Source of the DNA: a virus
IMG/VR virus record: IMGVR_UViG_3300025132_000361
Location: 1-21,722 of that record
Direction: 5' to 3' (one strand)
Length of the DNA: 21,722 nucleotides
Shown here: positions 1 to 8,000 of the stretch, piece after piece
How the letters are laid out: each line of letters starts with the position of its first letter
Position numbering within the stretch: position 1 is the stretch's first letter
Position numbers and translations under genes: made by a program
Notes under the pieces: model-generated
What the model saw: the letters and a program-made list of their open reading frames with translations, nothing else
Databases searched by the model: none
Told to the model about the DNA's origin: nothing

Positions 1-1
1 A

Positions 2-394
2 ATGGAAAACTATCAAAATTACAGGAGTATAGACTTAAAGAACTTAGAAAGCATGGATGTAGAACCGAGGTTTACAACGGAGTCGGGACTTGATGTAGGA
101 GATGATTTTTTAGATACCCTTCAAAGTTTAGAGATAAGGGTAGGAATAAAGATTGCTAAGTTTATAGCAGAGCACGTTAAAAAAATTGAACCTAACGAAT
201 TAGTTTCTACAGTTATCGGAGGTTTAGTTATGGATAACAATAACGAACCTATAACCTTTGCATTAGAAATAATAAAATCAAAAGACTTCAATGTAATGCT
301 ATCAGATTTAGAGCTGGTAGATATGGATGAATACTTAGACTTAATCAACTTAAATAAAAAAACAAATGGACTCAATAAAGGTAAGGACAATTAA
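2..394 (+). CDS. hypothetical phage protein, 130 aa (possibly 5'-truncated)
   Basis: I do not recognise this protein. The frame is open from the first ATG at base 2. Because only one base precedes it, the true start could lie upstream of the window. The product is acidic and soluble-looking: there is a run of mixed helix (residues about 36-60), then a hydrophobic strand-like stretch with STVIGGLV, then an acidic C-terminal half (SDLELVDMDEYLDL). No signal peptide, membrane segment or catalytic motif is visible. Its last 29 nt overlap the start of the DnaA domain IV-like gene, so the two are probably translated together and may act in the same early process. That shared role is inference from position only. 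Confidence 0.6.
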   Translation: MENYQNYRSIDLKNLESMDVEPRFTTESGLDVGDDFLDTLQSLEIRVGIKIAKFIAEHVKKIEPNELVSTVIGGLVMDNNNEPITFALEIIKSKDFNVMLSDLELVDMDEYLDLINLNKKTNGLNKGKDN

Positions 395-824
395 ATATAT
401 TGTCGGTAAAAAATTAAACTTAGATTTAAATAAGACAAGTCGTAAGTTTGAATATGTAAAGGCACGAATGATGTGCTATAAAATTTTAAGAGAGCAGTGT
501 AACTTCTCCTTAGCAGACATAGGAAGATACTTTAAAAAAAATCACGCTACCGTTTTACATTCTTTAAAAGAATTTGAGGCAGTGTGTATCTACGATAAAA
601 AATTTAAGGAAGACTATAAGGCGGTAGAGGAAATGTGGTGTGATCCAGATCGTGAAGAAACTGGAGGAATAAGCACTGTATTTAAGTTAGATATTAACGA
701 TGCTTTAAAAAAATTAAACATGGAATGTGCTTATTTATCTAATGCTGTAGAGAGAATGATGCATAATGTAAATGAACTTCATAAAGAAATTTCTGAAAAA
801 TATTTGGAATTAGAAAAAAAATAA
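366..824 (+). CDS. DnaA domain IV-like DNA-binding protein
   Basis: The 152-aa product carries the C-terminal DNA-binding domain (domain IV) of the replication initiator DnaA without its AAA+ ATPase. Residues about 22-70 follow the DnaA helix-turn-helix pattern: basic Arg26 and Lys27, the helix VKARMMCYKILREQ (31-44), the turn SLADIGRYF (48-56), then NHATVLHS (59-66). The last corresponds to the DnaA signature DHTTVLHA, with Asp replaced by Asn and the first Thr by Ala. Residues about 100-152 form a charged, probably coiled-coil tail that could dimerise or bind a partner. In DnaA this domain reads DnaA boxes in major and minor groove. A free-standing version could mark a phage origin, compete with host DnaA or act as a transcription factor. 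No Walker motif is present. The gene starts inside the preceding gene and is followed by a structured non-coding gap. Confidence 0.8.
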   Translation: MDSIKVRTIKYIVGKKLNLDLNKTSRKFEYVKARMMCYKILREQCNFSLADIGRYFKKNHATVLHSLKEFEAVCIYDKKFKEDYKAVEEMWCDPDREETGGISTVFKLDINDALKKLNMECAYLSNAVERMMHNVNELHKEISEKYLELEKK

Positions 825-836
825 TTACTTTTAGGT

Positions 837-855
837 ATTACTTTCTGTAAGTGAT
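837..855 (+). promoter_or_regulatory. small stem-loop, first of three in the 825-993 gap
   Basis: ATTACTT (837-843) pairs with AAGTGAT (849-855), giving seven pairs including one G-U wobble, around the 5-nt loop TCTGT. It lies 12 nt after the stop codon of the DnaA domain IV-like gene and has no U-tract, so it is not a terminator by itself. It may be part of a larger folded leader or RNA. On its own, a stem this short could be chance in AT-rich DNA. Confidence 0.3.
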
Positions 856-867
856 TCATAATTGGTT

Positions 868-920
868 AAAGGTTGTCTAGCTAGTTTAACTTGGGAGAGT
901 GGGTTAGGCAACCTTTTTTT
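868..920 (+). terminator. terminator-like stem-loop with elaborate interior
   Basis: AAAGGTTG (868-875) pairs perfectly with CAACCTTT (909-916), and a run of seven T (914-920) includes the end of the stem. Inside the outer stem, TTTAAC (885-890) can pair with GTTAGG (903-908). This leaves a 9-nt bulge TCTAGCTAG and the purine-rich 12-nt apical loop TTGGGAGAGTGG (891-902). An alternative fold extends the outer stem to 11 pairs and opens the inner stem. The stem plus U-tract fits intrinsic termination of the upstream genes. The large ordered interior is unusual for a simple terminator and leaves room for a regulatory RNA or attenuator. Confidence 0.55.
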
Positions 921-936
921 ACCTTTAAAATTTCAC

Positions 937-985
937 AAGACTTAAGAACCTCTGCCTCCAAGTATGAATTCTTAAGTCTTTTTTT
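937..985 (+). terminator. terminator-like stem-loop directly upstream of the next gene
   Basis: AAGACTTAAGAA (937-948) pairs perfectly over 12 bp with TTCTTAAGTCTT (969-980). A T-run (979-985) completes an intrinsic terminator shape. The 20-nt loop is pyrimidine-rich at its 5' end (CCTCTGCCTCCA). The next start codon is at 994, only 8 nt after the T-run. Any transcript of the following genes must therefore start inside the hairpin or read through it. Attenuation or RNA processing fits that better than plain termination. Confidence 0.6.
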
Positions 986-993
986 AAAAAACA

Positions 994-1233
994 ATGGACT
1001 GTAGATATAACATAGAAGATATAGAAAAGATAATAGGGTTTACCACTTGGTCTGATAAAAAAAAGATTGATACCCTTTTACATATTGACTGTAATATGTA
1101 CGCCAACCTTGGTTCAGATTCTTTAATCAAAGAAAAAAAAGAAACCAAACAACAATCCAAAAAAATATACAAAGCAATAAAAGAAATTAATGTAGAGATG
1201 GGTAAGTCCCTGCTGCAAGCAATGGATGTGTAA
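994..1233 (+). CDS. hypothetical small phage protein, 79 aa
   Basis: I cannot assign a function. The 79-aa protein opens with a probable helical segment (YNIEDIEKIIGF), then TTWSDKKKIDTLLHIDCNMYANLGSDS, and ends with a strongly basic helix (KEKKETKQQSKKIYKAIKEI). No membrane segment or known catalytic motif is visible. The pattern IDTLLxIDxxMYxNLGxDS followed by KxxSKKIYKAIK gives me the impression of a conserved small protein of aquatic Bacteroidota phages, but that is recollection only. The ATG at 994 is the only sensible start, since the next Met is residue 35. It sits just behind a terminator-like hairpin. The stop overlaps the next start as TAATG, so translation of the two is coupled. 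Confidence 0.7.
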   Translation: MDCRYNIEDIEKIIGFTTWSDKKKIDTLLHIDCNMYANLGSDSLIKEKKETKQQSKKIYKAIKEINVEMGKSLLQAMDV

Positions 1234-1421
1234 TGGGAATAGCACCAGAAGATACGGAGATGATAAAGCATATAGAGTTTATATGCGATAACATCCACGA
1301 CTTCGGTGATGAACTCTATGAAGACTTAATGGATCGTAACCACGATGCTGTTAAAGCTAAAGCTAAAGAATTAGTATATGTATTAACAGACTTAATAGAG
1401 TCTTTAACAGAAGATATCTAG
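1233..1421 (+). CDS. hypothetical small acidic protein, 62 aa
   Basis: This is a very small, acidic, all-helical-looking protein that I do not recognise. Two probable helices, around IKHIEFICDNIHDFGDELY and AVKAKAKELVYVLTDLIESL, could pack as a hairpin or mediate dimerisation. Three codons for Lys-Ala repeats (AKAKAK) sit at the centre. It overlaps both neighbours by one base (TAATG upstream, TAGTG downstream). This is strong evidence that it is translated, and that it belongs to the same unit as the 79-aa protein and the HNH protein. No motif points to a role. Confidence 0.6.
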   Translation: MGIAPEDTEMIKHIEFICDNIHDFGDELYEDLMDRNHDAVKAKAKELVYVLTDLIESLTEDI

Positions 1422-1777
1422 TGCCTTATCTAAAAAAAGAAGATCAGGCCGCTTCCTCTAAGAAACACTATGAGGCTAATAAAGAAAAGATAAAAGCCCG
1501 TTCTAAAGTTTGGTCCAGGAAACAAAGAATAAAAAATAGAGAGTTCTTAAAAGAATTTAAAAGTAAAAACCCTTGCGTAGATTGTGGAGAGACTAACCCA
1601 TTGGTATTAGACTTTGATCATGTAAGGGGTGAGAAGAAAAGAAATATATCAGACATGGCTCACGCTTGTTGTTCTATTGATACTATACTAGAGGAAATGG
1701 AGAAGTGTGATGTACGATGCTCTAACTGTCACAGAATAGCAACATATAATAGAAAAAAAAATGAACTTAATGGATAA
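1421..1777 (+). CDS. HNH endonuclease
   Basis: The 118-aa protein has a basic helical N-terminus (residues about 12-49, with many Lys and Arg), followed by a treble-clef HNH nuclease fold. C52-x2-C55 and C100-x2-C103 form the likely structural zinc site. DFDH (64-67) supplies the conserved Asp-His that binds the catalytic metal and activates water. The C-terminal CSNCHR (100-105) provides the last metal-side His104. Such small phage HNH proteins nick or cut double-stranded DNA. Some assist terminase packaging, while others are homing or free-standing nucleases. Here it lies among early-type genes and not next to a terminase, so its role is open. The start is GTG, chosen because it overlaps the upstream stop (TAGTG) and no ATG occurs before residue 79. 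The gene overlaps the next one by 17 nt. Confidence 0.85.
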   Translation: MPYLKKEDQAASSKKHYEANKEKIKARSKVWSRKQRIKNREFLKEFKSKNPCVDCGETNPLVLDFDHVRGEKKRNISDMAHACCSIDTILEEMEKCDVRCSNCHRIATYNRKKNELNG

Positions 1778-2042
1778 AGAAATGTTAATGGAAGCTCTCA
1801 CTGAAGAGGAGTGCTTACTGGCCGATGGGTATGATGATGCTTTAATAGGTATCACTGAAGGCATGAACCCTGTAGCAGTATACGATACAGATAAATGTAT
1901 AGAGATACTTATGCGAGACGATGAGCTGACGCATGAAGAAGCTCTAGATCATTTTTATTATAACACCGTAGGTGCATACGTAGGAGAAAAGACTCCACTG
2001 TTTTTACGTATGATGGAAGGAGAATATTTTAGAACTTTATAA
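1761..2042 (+). CDS. conserved-looking hypothetical phage protein, 93 aa
   Basis: The 93-aa acidic protein has the pattern LTEEECLLADGYDDALIGIT, then VAVYDTDKCIEILMRDDELTHEEALDHFYYNTVGAYVGEKTPLFL. This recalls a family of small phage proteins of unknown function that share AxYDxDKCIEI and EEAxxHFxYNxxGAYVGExTPxF. That match is from memory and has not been searched. No catalytic or membrane feature is visible. The ATG at 1761 overlaps the HNH gene by 17 nt. A second in-frame ATG at 1770 is also possible. It is the last gene of the + strand block and ends 6 nt from the stop codon of the giant virion gene on the opposite strand. Confidence 0.7.
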   Translation: MNLMDKEMLMEALTEEECLLADGYDDALIGITEGMNPVAVYDTDKCIEILMRDDELTHEEALDHFYYNTVGAYVGEKTPLFLRMMEGEYFRTL

Positions 2043-2048
2043 TAATTT

Positions 2049-5000
2049 TTATACATAACGTCTATTTTTCTTTCTTTTATTTTTGTTCTTTAAGACCTTC
2101 CCTTTATCTTCATATCCTAGTTTCTTAAGTTTTTCTTCCTCCCTTTCTTTCCTCTTTTTATTTTCTTCCTTTCTTTCCTCTTTTAGTTTTTTATACTCTG
2201 GAGTTTTCTGTATACGTTCTAATTCTTTCTGTACCTCTGGTTGTTGTTTACCAATCTTTTTCATTCGTGCTTCACTTCCATAAATACCCCACATTGAATC
2301 GGCGTTAGACTGTTCCTTTTGGTATCGTTTCTTTCTAGCAACTCTCTTTAAGTCTTTATAAAAAGGTATTAAACCAAGCTGACCTAAACCATCATAAAAT
2401 AAAGCTTCGTCTATTCTTTTTTGGTACTTCGCTTTAGTTTCATCTTTTTTAGATTGGTATCTTAATTGAATGTCTGTACCTGTTCTAGTTACAGATTTAA
2501 GTAGAGGACTTAAAGGACCTCCAAGTGCTTTAACAAGTATCTCAGGAAAAGATTTTCTTTCCAAATCCTTATCATTAAGAAGACTAAATACAATGGCATC
2601 ATCAAACGAGTCATACTCTTTAAGTCCTGTTTCTGGGTCTATCTCACCATCCCTTAAGAACCCTAGGTAGTTTTCATTAAACATTTCTAAACCATAATTT
2701 AAACCTATTCTTCCTACCTGTCCCATACCTCTTCCTGTAATAAGTGTGGTAACTGCTCCAAACATTTGTCTAAGCATCAGGTCACTGACATCTTCTTTCT
2801 CATCCTCATCTTCTTCATATCCAAGTAACAAATCATATATTGATTGGAACACTTGATATAGTACTACATATACACCCATTCTAGCAATCGCCCCTGCCAT
2901 CGTCCCTGCGGCTTGTGCTTTAGACATGTCTCCACTTCTCGTTAAAGCAAGAACAGCATTTCTTGCTGTTACATACTCGTTAAGCATAAAGGATGCCATA
3001 TATCCATTAATAGTTTTATAAGCTTTTGTAGCCATATCATCATCCGCATTTATCATATTTTTTGGTATGACATTAAATGGATTTCTACTGTTAGACATCT
3101 TCACACCCTGCCCATCTGCAAAAGCTGTTGCGTCTTTTATAGCGTCTTTATATTTAGCATCAAGATACTTAGAAGTACCTTCACCTATTTCAATTAAATC
3201 TTTAGCTGTTAATGTTTCTCCTGTAATATCCTTAAAGCTTCTCGTAAAAGCAGCAAACCATAAAGGTCTAGATAAAGCCCGATCAGGAGTAGAAAGCATT
3301 TTACTTGCAACCTCCCTTGTTAACCTTCGTGTTTGAGGTAAACCTGTAAACTGTAAGAGATATTTAACCTGCTCTACTAAAGCATCATCTTTTAATTGGT
3401 CAGGACTAAGTATACCTGTAATTATATTTTGATCTACAGTTTTGCTTGTTAAGTTTTTAGTGTCGTAATTCTTCATTGTCTCGGTACTACCAAGAGCCTG
3501 CATTATATCAAACCCTTGACTTGTTGTACTTAACGCACCAAATTGTGCTACCCCCCTAATAAACGCTTCAGGGTCAGATAATATAGCATAAGTCATGTTA
3601 CTACCAAGCTCTGCTGCTGCCCTTGGTACAGAAGCAAGAGCTGCTTCATACCCTAACCTAACTAATTCCCTATATATTTTAGTACCAATACCAGTTGATC
3701 TAAATGATTTATTTAAAACATTATCTATAACATCGTTAGTAACCTGATCTAAAGCTTTTACTGCTTCCTTTTGGTATTTAGTAGACGTATCAGAATCTAT
3801 AATATCTTCTTTTACTTTAGCTACTGTAGCTAAAGCTACTCTTACAGCATCGGTCATATAGTAATCCATCATAACATCCCTAGCTCCCCTAGCTGTAGAA
3901 GATATAGGGTCAAAGTCAATCGCTTTAGCACCTGGCGTTCTCTCTATCATCGTCTTAGCTTTTGTGCTAACTTTCATTTTATTAACTTGTTTCACTGCAA
4001 AATCTTTACCTTGGTCATCTTTATAATCAATAACACTGTGATGTACGTAGTTAGCTATAGGTTTAATACCTGTGCCACGAATAACAGTAGCAGTCCAATT
4101 AGCTTTTTGTTCTAAGTCTCCTGCTTCATCAATAAGTTTTATTGCTTTGTTTTCATTTCTAGAAAAACTGTCTCTTAATTTAGCTAAGTCTATCTCACCA
4201 TCTACAGAGAACTCCTCTTTTAGTTCTTTAAGTATTTTTATTTCCGCATCTGTATACCTAGGTTCATTAGCACGTTCATTTGCTTTTATAGTTGCATCAA
4301 TAAAATCATTAGCACTAGCCACTTGTTTATTTCCTGGATTAGATTCAAACTCACGTTGTATTCTCAACATCTGTATCTTAGCTTTCGTTCTAAATATCTC
4401 TAAAGGTGTACGTATAATTGTAGGAACCTTAGTTTTAGAAATTAATTTCTCCGCAGCCTCTAGTTTGACAGCTACGTTCTTAGCATAGTTACTTGTAAAT
4501 GTTTCATAGGCCACACCTAAAGGTCTAAATACACTGTTGTATATTGTCTTCTTATTAAAGTTACCAAATACATCATCAACCGCAGAGGTCATAGTGTTTC
4601 TTAACTGTTGTTGGAATCCTGATCTTTTTGTACGAAAAGAAAACAATTCTTTAACCTTACCATAAGCCGCAGAGAAAAACATACGAAAATCTAGTTTTTT
4701 AGTTCTAGTCTTTACCACTTCTTCTATAGTGGTTGCATTTCTATTAGTTTTAACTTTATTCATAATGGTATTAGCCAGTGCTGGCACATATCCATTATTC
4801 ATATTATCTTTAATTGTTTGTAAGTTTTCAACCATAGTGTAGTCACTCACCCCATTCTTTGTTGTAACAAGTGCTTCTATATCTTTCTTGGTTAAATTAT
4901 TTAATTCTCTCGCTAGGTCTTGAGCATCTTCAAGTTTAAGGACGTTATTTAAATCAATCTTATTTGAGATAATATCGTTGACCAATTTTTTAAATTTCTC

Positions 5001-8000
5001 TTTAATTTCTTTATTCTCTTTTTTCTTAGCCTCGATAAGTTCCTTTATCATCTCTTTCTCCACATCAGTCTTAGCTTCAGTTAAAGCCTGCTCTAACTCT
5101 TCTATAGTATTCTTTTCGCTTACAATAAAAAAGCCATCTTTGTCTATCGGTTCTTCTGTTATAGAGTTTATTATGTCAGCCGCTTCATCCATAACCTTAC
5201 CGCTATCCCTTAAATTTTTTAAGGAACGTTTTCTTTGACCGAACTCTTCCGCTAACTTAAGATAGGAGTCTAGTTTATTTACAGGTATAATATTTGCGTT
5301 TAATGTAAACAACTCTCTTAATACGGCTTGTAACTCTGGGTTAGGTCCAACCTTACCCTTTAAGTTTTCAATAGCTCTTCTTCTTTTTGTGTTAGCCTTG
5401 TTAACTTTAGCTTGATAGTCAGCGTTATCGTATACTTTTTCTATATAGTCAATCAGCCTATCTACCAACTTATCGTTTAACATATTGGTACGTAACACCT
5501 TCTTAATCATAGCTTTAGACTGTGCGTTTGTTATAACACCAGTCTTAGACATCTCATTAATAGAATCAATTATTGATTTCTGTGCGTCCTTGTATGCCTT
5601 AACACTATCCCTAGAAGACTTTGCTTGAAGTTTAATCTGATCTCTTAATGCAGTTCTTTCGTTTACTATAACCTTTTTATCTTTAGGAGATACTTTCTTT
5701 TTTGTTATTTTTTTATAGCGAGGTCGTAGCCTTAACCTATCTGTCTCTACTCTTTCTTTTACTGTTCTTTTACCAGCTCTAATGTCTTTTCTTGTTTGCT
5801 TAACATTTTCTTGAGTATCTTTTATATCCTCATTAAGTGTTCCTAGATATTCGTTTTTAACTTTTCTTTTACCTTTCTGTAAAACTTCTATTATAATATC
5901 AAATACCTGCTCACGAGTTAAGGGGTTATACCCAGCTATACCTTCTATGCCACCTTCATCCACTAGATCTTCTACTAATCCTTCAATAGTGTTTCCTCCT
6001 GCACCTTTCTTAGCTACAAAAGATGCTTTTATATCTCCATCCTTCCCTATCTTTAAACGTGTTTCTTTCTTAATAGATTCTCTGGTAATATTTTCTACAC
6101 TATTAATAACCACAAATTCAGCAGTTTTTTCTACCGTTTTCTTTTGTCGTTTAAGTTCTTTTAGTTTCTCTTTTAATTGTGTTTCCTCCTTTGTAAGCTC
6201 CTCTACAACTCTTTTTTCATCATCTCTAACTTCAGCTTCTTTCTCCTCTTTAGCTCTTTGTTTAAACTCTAAATCTTTTTTAAGTTTATCTTCTTTATCT
6301 TTTACACCGTAAGACTCGTCTATCTCTGCCTTAGAGAAACCTAATCTTTGTAATGCAGTTATGGTTTCATCTTGAGATAACCCTTGCTCTTTAGCTGCAC
6401 CTCTTACTTCCTTAATAGAAAGTTTATCCTCTCTACTTTTAGTTGTACTCTTACTTATTTTTTGTTCACGCTCTGGAAAGGCTGCTTTTTCTCTAGGATC
6501 ACGCACTTCTTTACCTCTCTCTAAAGCGTCTTTCATTCCTTGTAACTCCTTATCAACATTCGACCTAGCCTTTACATCTCTACTTTTATACCAATCAGAT
6601 TGTTTTATTTTATTGATAACTTTCTCTATAGTTTCTACAGTAAGAGCCACCCCTTCTAAGGCTGTGTCCCATACTTCCACTGGTATAATGGTACTCATCG
6701 TTCCTTTACCCTTGAGTTTACCTTCACGTATTTTATCCGCTAAACTCACTTCCTGCTCCTCTGTTTCCTTAACTGGTGCCTCTTCCGTCTTTGGAGAAAA
6801 CATTTCAACGAAAGAATCTATTTTCTTTTCCGACTCTTCCTTAGCTTTAGTTTTGATTTTCGTTTCTGCTTCTTGCGTTTCGGTAACGGTCCGAACGTCT
6901 CCTTCTCCCACTGTTTCGCTGTCTCTGGTAGATTCTTGTACATCCACGCTCTCTGTGCTTGGCTCTGAAATGGCATCTTCTTTAGTTTTAATTATTATAT
7001 TTTCTTCTGTAACTTCAGTTGGAGTAATAATGTTTTCAGACTCTACTTTTGTTCCATCTCCAAAAAGTTCTGCATAAGCAGGAGCAGTGTCAACTATATT
7101 TTGTGCGTCTTTTTTAGAAGTCGCATATAAAATTTCTCCTGTAACTTTATTAACCACTAACCATTTGTTGTCAATCTTATCTCCTTCTTCATCTATTGAA
7201 GACTCTTCTTGTCCTTTACGGTTATCTAGTATTTCAAAATCTTTAGACCAAATCTTTTTATCGGTCTTATTCATATTGTAAACTACTTGATTAGCTTCTT
7301 GTTTAGCTTTGATTTTCTCAATATCCTCCCTAGTTATTACTTTTTCTTCTGCTGGAGTTTCCTCTACTACTTCCTCTGTTACTTCAGTTGTTTCTAAATC
7401 AGATGGTGGTTTACCTATACCTGCATCTAATAATTGTTGCCCACTAAATGTTATTCTTATACTTTTAGTTGCATCTTTCTTAGTTTTACCTTTTGTTATT
7501 TCAGTTTTACCTAGAGGCTTAATATCTTGGAGTTCCGTAGGTATATCTTCTTCAGATGTATACTCGAAAGTGTAACCTTTAGTTGGGTCCGTAACTATTA
7601 TATCTTCCTCTGTAACTTCTTCTTCTACTTTACCTTCTTTCTTTACCTCACCTTCAACAGTCTCCTTTACTACCTCTTTCTGTGTATCGTCAATGGTATT
7701 AATTACATCATCGACACGTTTCTTTTGTTCTTTATTTAACTTATTATATCGTGCCTTAACATCACTAGGCTGCATCATTCCAAAAGCAGTACCCATAGCA
7801 AAAGACCCTACAATAAACTTCATGTTCTCATCAAAGTCCCCAAACCTTTCTGTAGCTGCTTCCCAAAATCCTTGATCCTCTAGATTACTATTATATAACT
7901 GAGTAAGTTCTTGAGTTGTTTCCTCACCTACTTCACCTCCACCTCTTGATATAATCTCCCCTGCACGTTGAATAACGTATGCGGCACGCTTACCTTCTTT

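Noticed and set aside
121-390. An 89-aa minus-strand frame over the first gene
   Set aside because: The + strand frame here is coupled to the DnaA domain IV-like gene by a 29-nt overlap. The minus-strand product is low-complexity Ser/Ile/Leu.
868-916. Possible tRNA or tRNA-like element (GGTTGTCTAGCTAGTTTAAC resembles a 5' tRNA half)
   Set aside because: No anticodon arm, no T-loop GTTCRA and no CCA-compatible acceptor stem can be drawn. The U-tract after the stem fits a terminator-like hairpin.
984-1298. A 104-aa minus-strand frame over the 79-aa gene
   Set aside because: It lies antisense to two genes linked by a TAATG overlap, has no coupling with any neighbour, and its Ile/Tyr/Ser-rich sequence reads like reverse-strand noise.
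2083-2230. Pyrimidine-rich tract on the + strand after the convergent junction
   Set aside because: It is simply the complement of the Lys/Glu/Arg codons in the basic C-terminus of the giant protein.
6613-7077. A 154-aa open frame on the + strand, opposite the giant virion gene
   Set aside because: Its Ser/Thr/Val-rich composition mirrors the Glu/Lys/Thr codons of the coding strand, so it is an antisense shadow. Similar + strand frames at 4072-4488, 5947-6312 and 8416-8757 were rejected for the same reason.
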